Shown here: one piece after another, positions 41,621-53,209 of the stretch
Layout: the number at the start of each line of letters is the position of its first letter
Numbering within the stretch: position 1 is the stretch's first letter
Source: Salticus scenicus
Lineage: Eukaryota > Arthropoda > Arachnida > Araneae > Salticidae
Assembly: GCA_963930645.1 (NCBI GenBank)
Contig: CAWVNO010002549.1
Location: forward strand, 937,295 to 1,001,294
Length of the DNA stretch: 64,000 nt
Direction of reading: 5' to 3'
The notes under the pieces: model-generated
Seen by the model: the letters and a program-made list of their open reading frames with translations, nothing else
The model's database searches: none
Told to the model about the DNA's origin: nothing
Made by a program: the position numbers and the translations under genes

Positions 41621-42025
41621 CGCCGTCTCGATTGAGCTAGTCCAGTCACTTGTTAAAATTACTTCCTGGTAAAGATCAAGACATTCAACAAACTCATACG
41701 CATTGTCTTGCCATTACCAATAGGCTGCGAAATCTGTATTAGTATAGAATTTAATAAAAATCAATACGCAATCTCTCCTAAATAGCAAGGACGCAAAATC
41801 ACCAATTTTGGTAGCATAAATTGCGCAGTTTTCTATTACTAAGTAATTATTCACTTTCCGAGAAAATTGTGGTGCTCATACTGTTAATCTAGGTTAGTAG
41901 CTTATGAAAAATTGTTTAAATTAAAAATAATTTATACTAATGTCATTGTATAAAATACTAATTTATACTGATATCATTGTATCATCATAGAAGAAAATAT
42001 TAATGTTAAGTACGTAACGTAGACG
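41303..42025. other. Spacer with a 37-base A-run
   Basis: The A-run at 41583-41619 could be the tail of a retroposed sequence, but the upstream 200 bp is not recognised. No gene. Confidence 0.4.
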
Positions 42026-42345
42026 TAATGTATTTTAATTCTCTTGGACGGCTCTGTACACGAACCATTGGCTTGATCTCAAATAAAAGTTTTATGCAGC
42101 ATCCCTGTATGATACAGATTAAAAATACCGAGTTTGAGCTTCCTGCTGTTATATGTTCTTGAGATATGCTGGTAAAAGAAACACACACACACACACACAC
42201 ACATACACACACACACACACACACAGACCAATCGCTAAGACATCTTTATGAATTCAGGGCACCTTGAAACGTGTAAATATAACAACAAAAACTCAGTTTA
42301 TAAAATTTGACACAAAAACAATGCTTTCTATACTATATATATGGG
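42026..42345 (-). repeat. Dispersed repeat R1 (variant), with CA microsatellite
   Basis: On the minus strand: AGAAAGCATTGTTTTTGTGT, ACGTTTCAAGGTGCCCTGAA, a GTGTGTGT tract (42181-42224) in the place of the GTCTGTCTG tract, CATATCTCAAGAACATATAA, and GGATGCTGCATAAAACTTTT. Parallel to the copy at 44.7-44.99 kb. Confidence 0.65.
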
Positions 42346-42572
42346 AAAAAGTAAATAAACATGTGTTATTTATAATAATTTTAAAACTACACTTATCGCA
42401 TGCTCTCTAAGGAAAATTCTTTTACGGAAATAAAACATAGGTATTGTTCTTATTGATCTTGATAATAAAATATACTTATATTGAAAAATATTTCCAAAAT
42501 GTACATTTTATTATGCACCAATTTTAATTTAATTGTCATTTTATAGAAAGCACCTTTATAAACAATACCTAC

Positions 42573-42603
<31 letters not shown>

Positions 42604-44125
42604 TTAATAATTTCTCTACTGTATTTTTGAACTCCTTTATGTAACTTCAATAATTTTTAGTGAAAAGAAGTTTCGAATTTGCATTGGAAGCCTTCTTGAA
42701 TAGAATGTGTAATAAATTTTTTTTAAAAAGCGTGTAGTGATGAATTTTAAAATATTCAATGAAAATTGAAGTTACTGGCCTCAAATAATGGAGAAAAAAC
42801 TTTAAAGTATTTATAAAACTGAAAATGATTTTAAAAAGTTTATTAAAAACTACGACTAAAATTAAAGATAAAGATAAAAAGAACAATATAGTTTTGATAT
42901 TAAGGGAAAAAAATTAGTAGAAATATAATTAAAATTTCTGACAAAAGTCTGCTGTAGAGTAACAAATTATAAAAGAAAAGAGAGAAGACCATTCAGAATA
43001 TTATACTATACCTTATAACATTTCAAAAAAAATATAAAAAATGTTTGTCACAAAATAATAATAAAATAAAATAAAATAAAAATAAATAAATAAATAAATA
43101 AGTAATAAAGCTTTAAATATTTGAACATCGATATCAAGCAGATTGTGTGTTCTAGATTATTTAAATTAGTACTTTTTAGACAATTAGTTAAAATTTAGAC
43201 AATTAGTAACTTAGACAATTAGTACTATTTAATGAAATTTTCAAGTTATAATGCCTATAATAAATAGGTGTCAAAACCAATGAATTTTAATATTAAAAAT
43301 GAATCAGTATATATTTTTACTCAGATATTGTTGTTATGTATAATTAACACACAAAAAAAAGAAAATAATAATAATAATCACCGTTATAGAAATGATAGAA
43401 ATTATACACAAATATTTTAAACACAAATACTATGAAACATAAAGCAAAATAATCAGAGAAATTGTTTAAAAAATCCTTTCATGACTAACAATGTATAAAA
43501 ATAGTGAATACACTGAAATTTATATAAATATTTTTTTAGAGTTATTACAGGATATCTCTTTAAAAAAAAGAATTTTAATAAACATAAAATTTTACTGACA
43601 TTCACCCATATAAATATTTTACTACATGTAAATTTCTATTTATAATAAACACAAAATATTTTTTTAAATGTACCTCGTTACATTTTTAATCCCGCAAACA
43701 CACATACATATGTATAATGCGTGTATACATCATGCGAAAATTCCACAGGTGTTAGGGGCATACATATAAACAAAAAGTGCCCTAATTTGTAGGCCAATAG
43801 AAGCTATATTTTTTCCTGAAAACCAACCAGATTATGATATTACATTTATTAACTATTCGGAAACATCTAAACATAACCAAATCGACGAAAAATATTCTTA
43901 CCAAGTCAAAAAACGGTTTTTCAAAAGTTACCTGTATTTGGCAAAAGTAAATAATCTGGTGTGTCACTCACACGACTTTCTCTTACCCTGAAATTTAATA
44001 CTATAAATACAGGTTGCAGATTAAAAGGTAAGATAACGAGTACTGTTATGTAAACCTGTGTTAAACAATTCTTATTAGGCTTCGGGAGAGTTTTATATGA
44101 TAATTAGTTCTATATGAACTAATCT
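42346..44125. other. AT-rich region, no gene
   Basis: A-run 42572-42601, AAAT repeats about 43060-43100. No element ends found. Confidence 0.45.
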
Positions 44126-44176
44126 TCTAACCCTCCTGTCTAACCCTCTGTCTAACCCTCTGTCTAACCCTCCGTT
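44126..44176. repeat. Short minisatellite, TCTAACCCTCTG unit
   Basis: Four tandem units of about 12-13 bp, TCTAACCCTCCTG then TCTAACCCTCTG repeated. The TAACCC element recalls telomere-type repeats, but the unit is longer and isolated. Confidence 0.75.
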
Positions 44177-44214
44177 TCATTAATGCACCTACATTTATAT
44201 AGAATTTAATTCGG

Positions 44215-44357
44215 TTATTAAAAAAAGAATTCTGTCTTTAAAAAATAATTTATTAAAATTATTATTTAAAAAAATTATCTTTTATGATAATGCAGACGAT
44301 TTCCATATTAGAGAAGTAGTACAACACCAAATATCCAAAAAAAGTCCATTTTATTTT

Positions 44358-44423
<66 letters not shown>

Positions 44424-44990
44424 TATTCTCAACATTACATTTTTTATTTTTTTTCGTTAAAAGTAAAAAAAAATCGATAACTTTGTTTCAAATTATCGCA
44501 GATCGATAGTTCAACCATTCGTTTTAAAGGTATTGGCGAGCTCTTTTGAAAGATACCCATCATGAAAAAATTTTCCCCCCCAGTTAACTATCTCTATTGC
44601 AAAAAATATATATTCGTTTCATTTGGTTTAGTGCAGTCTACAGACGTTAAACTCTACTTACCAGTAATTTCCCCCATAGACATAATGTATTAGAATTCTC
44701 TTGATTGTCCCTGTACACGAACCATTTGCTTGATCTTAACGAAAAGCTTACTGTAGCATCCCTATATGATAGACCTTTATAATACCAAGTTTGAACTTTC
44801 TGCCATAATTTGTTTTTGAGATATGATGATAACAGACATACACACACACATACATACACACAGACCATTTGCTAAAAACATGATTTTCGTATTCAGGGTA
44901 CCTCAAAACGTAGAAATATAATAAAATCTCGCGTTCGAAAATTTGACCCAAAAACAATACTTTCTCTACCTTATGAGTAAGAGAAAGTAA
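44215..44990 (-). repeat. Dispersed repeat R1, reverse copy D
   Basis: On the minus strand it shows the full R1 order: AGAGAAAGTATTG, CTACGTTTTGAGGTACCCTG, GGTCTGTGTGTATGTATGTG, ATATCTCAAAAACAAATTAT, ATGGGTATCTTTCAAAAGAG, ACCTTTAAAACGAATGGTTG, TTATCGATTTTTTTTTACTT and CTACTTCTCTAATATGGAAA. A (TA)n tract of about 65 bp (44360-44424) lies inside. It provides the empty site for the MITE in copy B. Confidence 0.7.
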
Positions 44991-46651
44991 AAAGTGATTC
45001 CAATTTCGTCACACTCAAAATATTCAATGAAACGAGACTTTACATATGACTCAAAAGTTATTTCAGAATAGAAAAAGGTACAAAGAACTGTAGTAATCAA
45101 TTGAAAAATAATTCAAAGAAATATTAAGTGTTCAAACATTAGGAATATATATATATGTTGTTGAATCACTTTTCTTAGAATTCGATGATTTGATCACTGG
45201 CACTTTCCTGATGTCTTTAGGGTTGATGAGAGCCCCTATTTGCTGAAAATACCCACTTGATGATGGTTGATCAGTTATTATGAAATTTTCGCCCTCTGGG
45301 GAACAAGGAAAAGGAGGACGAAATTAAGAACTTTAAGGGGGTCGAAATCGAAACGGAGACAACAAGACGGAGCTTGAATTTTCGTAAAATGAACTGATCA
45401 TCCGAAGACTCACTTTGTGTAACTATTAGCATCTTACTAACACAGAGTCAATTAAATGTATGACAAAAAATGACTTACAGTATACTAAAATACATTTTGC
45501 AAAAACCATAGTAAAAACTCATTTCTTCTAAAAACAGGAAATCCAACGTATATAACAGATGCATGTTTTTTGGTGAACGAAACTTTCGCTACTGACTCGT
45601 TATATTTCCCGCTTTTTCTGCCATGCGTGAGAAATGGTGCCACTCAGGAATAAGCAGAGAAATTAAAGGGAGAGGATGAAATTAGGACACTTCACCCAAA
45701 ATATAAATATATATATATATGTATACAGAGAGAGAGAAAGAACATTAAGTAATTAACGGTAGTGTAAATAAATTAATGTAAGAGAAATCGTAGAATAATT
45801 AACCTTGAAAATAATTAACATTGTATTACACGACGTATTGATTTTTCTAGAAGAGCTTGTTCCAGTGGGATCACCTGGATCAATAATAAATATATTTTTT
45901 TTAACACTTTATAAATTATATTTAACATTCGCACATGTCTGTATGTTATTATCAAAAATACTTCTTCGATTCAGTTATCTATAATAGACTATTATCTGAT
46001 TGTGTTCACAGTTTGTAATAATTTTGACCGTAGCCTAGCTTCCTGTTCTTGGAATTTGCGGTAATCTAATCTCGTTTATATGATAAAACAATTTTGTTTG
46101 TATTCACTTAGTTTGAGAGTATCTCAAGCGATAGGTGGCGCTGCTATGCTGGAAAGGATTGCATGTGTCTTTGACGCCATTGGACTATTATCCAATAAGT
46201 AGTAGGACTGCAATGAATTCAAATAAATAAATAAGTAAATTAATATCTGAAATTGGTCTCACAAACTCAAAATAACATTTCGTACAGAAAAATGAATATT
46301 TTGATGTATGATATTTCGTACATAATACAGTAAAGTTTTATATAATACAAAAAATAAATAAATAATAAAATAAAAAATAAATCTAAGAAATGTCTGTGTT
46401 ATACTTAAATAGCGCTTTTCTTAGTACAGTCACGTATTTTTTAGTAAATCGGGTAAAATCAAACCTTCATTTCGTTTAATGTTGACTGATTTGAAACAAG
46501 CAGTTCTCTAGTAGTAATTTAAACAATTTCCTATGTGCTTACAAATGTACGTGTCAGAGAACAGGTTTCCTATTTATATCTAATTTTTATTGTTAAAATC
46601 TTATTGAGAAAAAAAAAGTTTCTGTAAATACAGTTGCTAACTTTTATTTCT

Positions 46652-46688
<37 letters not shown>

Positions 46689-46790
46689 AATTTATCATAC
46701 CATTGTTTTCAAATTTTGGAAAAAAAAAAAATAAATAAATAAATAAATAAATTAAAAATAATTCAAATTTTCACAAACGTACACAGATAT

Positions 46791-46831
<41 letters not shown>

Positions 46832-47046
46832 CTCTTTTTCTGGTGCAAATCTTTAAAAAAAAAAATTGTTTTTCTATGCTGAAAACAATAACATCTTATA
46901 CTATTAAGTGAGCAAAGGTGCCTTCCGAAGGGTCATTGTGCACATCGAAGTCAGATTTTCGAATTTTTGATTAGTTTTCTTTTAATTAATAAAAATATGA
47001 AAATAAAACTTCCCATTTCTATAATGACGCAGAATGGAGACTCTTA
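44991..47046. other. AT-rich region with a few complex patches
   Basis: 45160-45670 is less AT-biased (GGCACTTTCCTGATGTCTTT, TTTTCGCCCTCTGGGG) and might be a solo LTR, but no ends were found. 46125-46200 contains GATAGGTGGCGCTGCTATGC, the motif seen inside the 32-33 kb element. Microsatellites: A-run 46650-46683, AAAT about 46731-46765, (TA)n 46784-46831. Confidence 0.4.
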
Positions 47047-47463
47047 GGAGAGATTTGATTGGTTTATTTGATTTTTATTGATTTGAGTGTATTTCACGTT
47101 GAACTAGAGCTACGTTATGAGGAATTACGAGAGATTTGATTGGTTTATTTGATTTTCATTGATTTGATTGCATTTTACGTTGAACTGGAGCTATGTTATG
47201 AGGCATTACGAGAGATTTGATTGGTTTTTTTTTTATTTTTATTGATTTGAGTGTATTTTACGTTGAACTAGAGCTACGTTATGAGGAATAACGAGAGATT
47301 TGATTGGTTTATTTGATTTTCATTGATTTGAGTGTATTTTACGTTGAATTAGAGCAACGTTATGAGGAATTACGTGAGATTTGATAGGTTTATTTGATTT
47401 TCATTGATTTGAGCGTATTTTACGTTGAACTAGAGCTACGTTGTGAGGAATTACGAGACATTT
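47047..47463. repeat. Tandem repeat, about 82 bp, five units plus a partial
   Basis: Units start at about 47048, 47129, 47211, 47291, 47373 and 47454 and read GAGAGATTTGATTGGTTTAT, TTGATTTGAGTGTATTTTAC, GTTGAACTAGAGCTACGTTA and TGAGGAATTAC. Units are quite alike, so the array is fairly young. A Helitron-like end follows. Confidence 0.85.
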
Positions 47464-47588
47464 GATTTAAATTTTAATATTTTAATATTATGCGACTTTT
47501 ACAGAGAACAAATTATGATTGGCGCCGCAGGCGCCCTTGAGCATGTTTTTTTGGTAAAAATTAACATGGTTCTCTGGCCAGCTAGTTA
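47464..47588 (+). mobile_element. Helitron-like 3' end after the 82-bp array
   Basis: GGCGCCGCAGGCGCC at 47521-47535 forms a GC hairpin and the segment ends TCTGGCCAGCTAGTTAA near 47586. Array, hairpin and CAGCTAGT end have the same order as at 26.4-27.2 kb. A 5' TC end was not located. Confidence 0.45.
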
Positions 47589-48053
47589 ATTTTTATACGC
47601 AGAATATTACGTTAGATTGAGAAATTATTTAAAGTTTTCTATTTTGTTTAAATTTTGATTATTATTTTTTATCATTGATTAAACGTTAAGTAATAGAAAT
47701 CTCGCAGCTTTCCCAAAGTTTTAGGCTCATTTTATCATATTGTCACTACAGTTTTAAATCAATATTTTTAACATAAAACTTTAGCATTAAAACAGTCAAA
47801 ATTATTTAAGAAAAATTCTTTATTAACGGTACTGGTGACAATATAATAGAATAAAAATAAAATTAGAGGAACGCTGCGGGGCCTGGTAATATATTGTGGT
47901 TAGTAAAAAGATATTAGAAAAATCCTATTACGCATTTTTATAACGATTAAAAAACTAAAACTTTTTTTTTTTTTTAGAAATATCTGCTGATCATCCATAT
48001 CTGAAACCAGAACTTTCAGCCCCACATTTAGATTGACCACTTCAAAAATGAAT
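47589..48053. other. AT-rich spacer
   Basis: A patch with GAGGAACGCTGCGGGGCCTG at 47867-47886 is more complex but unrecognised. No gene. Confidence 0.4.
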
Positions 48054-48736
48054 GGGCTCTTTCCAGCGTCGTCTGTTCAGTCACGTGATATAGAAGGCAA
48101 AGAAACGAATTCTGAGAAGTGAATTCAGTTAAATATTGTTCTTAAGAACAAAAGCATTAATATTCGATATAAAATAAAATAAAAGTAATATTGTGCATTT
48201 ATAAACAGTAGAATAATTGTATTTGTAAGTTTAATAATTTTTAAAACACTTTATATGTTTATTTATTTTCACAAGTAAGAATTGAATTGTTGTAGTGTAA
48301 CTGTTACATTAACTGATCTAGCAATAAATAGTGGAATATTTATGGATTATAACTTGAAATTAATTTAAAATGCTTTGAGTTAAATTTAATCGCGTAATGG
48401 TGTTACAACAAGTTAATTAACTTAGTTACTCTTCGAAATGACATTACACCGTACGGTGTTGCACCGTTAATGATATAAGTAGTAAACGTTGACATTAATA
48501 ACAAATATAAACTAAATGATGATTGTAAATGTATACAGCAAACAAAAGATGATGAACAATGATATAAAATGGATTAAAAATGATGATGTATAAAAAAATA
48601 ACACAGATTAAATCAGATAGATCAAAAATAAGAATAGAAAAAGTGTTATATTAGCAATCGATATAGATATAGAACACTTGGTCTGCTCTTTGTTTTTCTA
48701 TGTCATGTGACTTCTGACGTCAGGTGGGAAGAGCCC
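48054..48736. mobile_element. MITE with about 50-bp TIRs, ends GGGCTCTT
   Basis: GGGCTCTTTCCAGCGTCGTC, CAGTCACGTGATATAGAAGG and AAAGAA at the left are mirrored by GGGCTCTTCCCACCTGACGT, AGAAGTCACATGACATAGAA and CAAAGAG at the right. AT borders both ends, giving at most a 2-bp duplication. The interior is AT-rich without coding capacity. Confidence 0.75.
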
Positions 48737-49870
48737 ATTATATGTGTAAATTCAAGCAAATATCATTCATCTTGAAAATTACACATTTTTGAAAGAGCAT
48801 CTCTACTGCATTTTTTTATTTCATTACAATTCAGCAGATTCAGGGACGTCCTTGTGTTCCTTCTACTTTCACGAAAATGTTAAATACTGATTTTATGAAA
48901 TTAATGATTACTTCTTAGATTTAATATAATGTGAATGACTAAAGTAATAAAAATATCAGTAAATTACTCTGATATTTAAAAGTATTATACATTATTACCT
49001 TAAAAAGTTTTAGATTACATAATGTTTTTCTTAAAGCATAAAAAATTATATGTATAATAGTATGTATTTTAGGCTATTATTATTATTAGTATCATATTTT
49101 TAATAGTGTTTTTAGCTTTTAAATTTTAAAGATTTTAGCTTTTAAATTTTAAAGATAACTATCTCTTAATGCATTCATTTGTTTCATTTCAGAAGCAACT
49201 AGATCGATTAATCATTTCGTTACTTTTAATCTTTTCTTTTCACTAATTTTCTATTTGGCAACCTGTTTATTTCTACTATCTCTGTTTGGAATCGGTTACA
49301 CGTGGACTTACTAAAAATACTTATTGCATTTTTCAATTTTGGTTGTGTTACTTCTTAATCTAATTTCCTTTTTTACTTTGTTTTGTTGCAAGATAGATAA
49401 TTGCGTTGTATATTGCTTGAATTAGCTATACAGCGATCCGAAATCTTGCATAATGCTGACAGAGATTCAAGTTTCATGACGAGTGATAATTTCTGGTTTT
49501 CAGCATTTAAAATTCTATTTTTCATTTCATGAAATCTCTTTCCTTTTAACAGATCCTTTTGGTTAATTTATCTCTTTCCATTTATATTATTTGTTGAATG
49601 TTTCTATTGGATTAATGGATTATGCAAATTATCTCATCGTTAGTCTTATGTGTTATGTGTGTCATTTCTCTTCTGCGTAAGCACATTAACATGTTTTTAC
49701 TACTCAGTGTACATAAATAAATTATCATCGTGACAATAATTTTATTCGAAATACATCTCATTTAAAATTTCACATGTTGGTATTTTCATCTATCTTTAAT
49801 TTGCTGAGTGTTGTAAAGGAATTAAATTATTCAAGTTATATATATATATATATATATATCTATATATACA

Positions 49871-49909
<39 letters not shown>

Positions 49910-50343
49910 GCATATATATTACTTTTTTTTTTTTTTATTGAATGTTCACTTTCGATTTCAGATGTTTTCTGAAATATCTCTATAATTACTTGATAATTAA
50001 TCTTGAAACTTTATGAGTATTAAGAACATGTAAAACCACCGCATATTTTTCCGCGAAAGTTTTGCCCCAAATTTGAAAATTAAACTTTTAAAAAAAAAAC
50101 CTATTTGAAATCAAAATGTAAAAAGTAATGCTAGAAGTGAGTTCGGGCTTTAATATATAATTATGGTCATCTTCTAATTAACTGTGTTCGTTTGTATGAG
50201 AATAGTGCATATATTTATGGCGATACTAAGGTTTTTTTAATAATTGCAAAATAATTGTTCCCTTTCCTCATCATGAATTGAAGGATTTTACATCGAGTGC
50301 TGCGTTCTGTTTAGGAATTCCGACATACTAAATCAGATACAAC
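48737..50343. other. AT-rich region with R3 copy 3 and TA microsatellites
   Basis: R3 copy 3 at 49748-49836 is followed by (TA)n to about 49860 and a second (TA)n at 49870-49919 with CATGCA interruptions. A 23-bp unit TTTTAGCTTTTAAATTTTAA is duplicated at about 49107-49155. No gene. Confidence 0.5.
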
Positions 50344-52512
50344 GTAGGGGAAAGTTGGACAAAACGGGATACCATTCTTGTTTTTTATTACTACGAAAAA
50401 TGTGTTGAAGAAAACCTCACATTATTTTTTTTGTAACTACAACATTTATTGAAGCACACAAAAACATAGTTTAAACTAATTTTAATGACTGTGAAATAGT
50501 AAAAAAAAAAATATTTACCAAATTCTTACACATCCCGTTTTAGCATACCTGGGTTGCACAAAACGGGATAGGGATTACAATGTTTATTTTTTTGTGTAAA
50601 ACTAACTGAAAAACATAATTAACTGGCAAAAACCTGTAAAGCAAAATTTCTGCTTGAAATAACAATGCCTTCAGCAATCAGAGACTTAAATAAGAGTTTT
50701 TTATGTTATTATTTACAAAATGTGAAAGAAGACCTTTTATTTAGGCCTAAAGCAGAACAAAATTCGCATATAAAGGTGTCGTCCTCTTCGTCGGCATTAG
50801 AACACGCTTCGTGAGCCTATTCTTGGCATCCAGAACATTGTATCCAATCTTCACCAGCCTTAGAGTCGAAGTACAGTGCATTACAAAACATGCAGGTTTC
50901 TCCTCCCTCTGTTTCATTTTCAGACGATGACGACATGCATTCTTGGCTGCTTGCTGAAAGTTTATTAAACTTTTCTATGTTTTTACTTTTAACATCAGGA
51001 TTAGACTTTCCTTTGGATTCTTTTGTAGGCCTACTTTTAGGTTTGGCTGGACCTGGTAGCTCGTTTTCATCCTCTTTTCCATTTCCTTTTCTTACAAACT
51101 TCTTTTTTGGAATTTTTAAGAGGTATTTCTTAGCAGCCTTTTCTTCAATTTTCTTGGTTCTTTCTTGTAGTTTAATCGTCCTTTCTTTTTCTTCCATTTC
51201 TAACTTACTCCTGTATGGATATGATGTTATTACTACAGTTTTCTTCTTTCTCTTATCAGCCCTTTTTTCTGGGCGACGCACTTTTACTTCAGGTACAGGC
51301 AGAACAAACTTTGGAGAGATGGACAATGGTAGCTTAGGTCGATAACAAGATAGTTCTAATCCTTTCTCCCCTGAGGATGTTGCAGGTTGGTCTAGACATA
51401 GGCTGTCTCCTGACAAGTTTGTTGGTTGGTCTACTCCTACGATGTCCCTTGAAGAAGTTGAAGGTTGCTCTTGGTCTTTGCTCATATCAGTCTGGCGCCC
51501 AACGCCTGGAGGTTCTTGCTGCAGGTCTGACGTAGGGTGGTCTGTGGTGACAGAGGATGCAAGCAAGTGATCTGGGAAGACGTCAGGATTGTAAGGACTT
51601 ATGCCAGTTTTTCTAAACCCTTTAACGGCAGTTTCTGTAACAGCTGCTCGTGAATAGGCTGCGTTGAACAGTTTTGCAACTTCGTAAATTGTGACGCACC
51701 TACCTGGAGTGTTGAACAGTCACTTTTGAACTTCTTGTTCATAATACGTGCTCAGTGGAGCCATGAATCTGACATCCAGGGGCTGATGGCGATGAGCTAT
51801 ATGGGGGGGGGAAGGTTAGGAAGGTTACATTTTTTTTTTCTTGCCAAATTTACAAGTTACAAACATGTAGTGTGACTGTTGTGTCCATCAAGTAGCAACA
51901 GCACTGGCTTCTCATGGGTAGGGTTGAAAAATTCTACGAATTTTTTAAACCAAACAATGAAGGTCTCCTTCGTGATCCAGCCAGCCTTGTGATACACTGC
52001 AAATGATACTGGGAAAGCATCATCCATGAGTTGTGGGTTTTCCTTTACTCAAGGAAATACAAACGTAGGAGGGACGAATATACGACATAAAAAAAAGTAT
52101 CCTGTTTTATTCAACTCATAAGTATCCCGTTTTGTCCAACTCCGACACTTTTCAAAACAAACATGGCTGATGCCTAAACGTTAAAGGAATATTAGATAGA
52201 CTACACATGAGAATGTTCGTTAATATATGCTTAATAATACTCACTGGAATTGTATTCCCATATATGTAGGCAGTATAATCTAGAAAGCAACGCATGTAAA
52301 TGTAGAAAGGGCCAAGAAATCGGAGTAAAAAAGTTCTAAGAGCTACAACTTTCCATCAACTAGTGGTCTTGAGACGGGACGAACTGAGAATGATGTAATG
52401 ACGGCCGAGAACAAGTTTTTGTTGTCGTCCGCTCGATAGCAGTACTAGACAGGTCCCTAGGCGACGTAACCCCTTTTGTCAGACTATCCCGTTTTATCAA
52501 ACTCTCCCCTAC
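50344..52512 (-). mobile_element. pogo/Tigger-like DNA transposon with CAAAACGGGATA ends
   Basis: Left end GTAGGGGAAAGTTGGACAAA and right inverted end GTAGGGGAGAGTTTGATAAA continue as ACGGGATA. The subterminal motif AAAACGGGATA (or its inverse) recurs at about 50365, 50526, 50559, 52097, 52124 and 52487, as expected for transposase-binding sites. A clear TA duplication is not seen because the outermost bases differ. The element is about 2.17 kb and contains a degraded transposase on the minus strand. Confidence 0.8.
50713..52050 (-). pseudogene. pogo/Tigger-like transposase remnant with C-terminal zinc finger
   Basis: Reading leftwards from about 52050: DDAFPVSFAVYHKAGWITKE, then PVLLLLDGHNSHTT with a catalytic Asp, a stop, a frameshift in an A-run, TFLTFPPP, a frameshift in a C-run, HRHQPLDVRF with the next catalytic Asp, a stop, and VKGFRKTGISPYNPDVFPDH. 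These blocks match the DDE endonuclease of pogo/Tigger (jerky-like) transposases. The last part, 51566-50817, is open for 249 codons: a Ser/Pro-rich linker, a Lys/Glu-rich segment (nuclear-localisation-like KRADKRKKKTVV, possible coiled coil) and a Cys-rich end CMFCNALYF with DWIQCSGCQE. Beyond a stop the frame continues with further Cys and His, together resembling a PHD-type zinc finger. The N-terminal helix-turn-helix and first catalytic Asp are deleted. Confidence 0.8.
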
Positions 52513-52733
52513 TGCAATGAAAATATAAAATTTTAAAATATATAATGAAGTATGAACATTTTTAATAAATATTTTTAGCTGTGCTTGCCACAAACAATAT
52601 TTTTATATACAATATTTATTAGAAATACATATTAATTTATTAATATAAAAATTTGAGAAAATATTGCAAAGATTTAGGCGATTACCCTCGACACATTGAG
52701 TTGAATTTCAATTTCTATGTCTACACTGTTAAA

Positions 52734-52995
52734 AATGGTTTCTTAAAAATGAGCTAAATTGTCTCAAAATAGCTCCGAAACAATATATACTTAAATTTGA
52801 AAACCCATGTACTCATTTTTGAGTATACTGATATGCTCAAAAATGGGGTTGACCAATAAGAATCCCAATATAGCCATGTTTGACATGTCGATATACTCAA
52901 AAATGAGTACATGAGTTTTCAAATTTAAGTATATATTGTTTCGGAGCTATTTTGAGACAATATTACTCTTTTATAAGAAACCATTTTTAACATTG
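52734..52995. mobile_element. Palindromic TA-flanked MITE
   Basis: Ends CACTGTTAAAAATGGTTTCT and the inverse of AAACCATTTTTAACATTG, flanked by TA at 52732-52733 and 52996-52997. The arms run about 110 bp through CTATTTTGAGACAAT and AACAATATATACTTAAATTT to CTCAAAAATG near the centre. 262 bp, non-coding, Tc1/mariner type by its duplication. Confidence 0.85.
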
Positions 52996-53209
52996 TATCT
53001 CACAAAAAAGAAAAGTTCGAATACGATAGGGGCTTATCAGCATTTATTTACAATCAACGAAAGAGAGAGAATAAATAGCAAACACTAATTGAATCAAAAT
53101 AAACTATTGCTGGAAACGCTTTAAAGTTTTGCTCTTTTTATGGGGAACTGAAGTTCAGCTAATTCTATACATGTCAAGTTTTTATATTTTCATGGTAGTT
53201 TCTTTGGGT

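Noticed and set aside
42006..42224. Cys/Val-rich frames over CA microsatellites (also at 44647-44957 and 58390-58699)
   Set aside because: Direct translation of dinucleotide repeats within R1 copies or spacers.
50890..51345. 151-codon forward frame
   Set aside because: Antisense shadow of the Lys/Ser-rich part of the pogo-like transposase.
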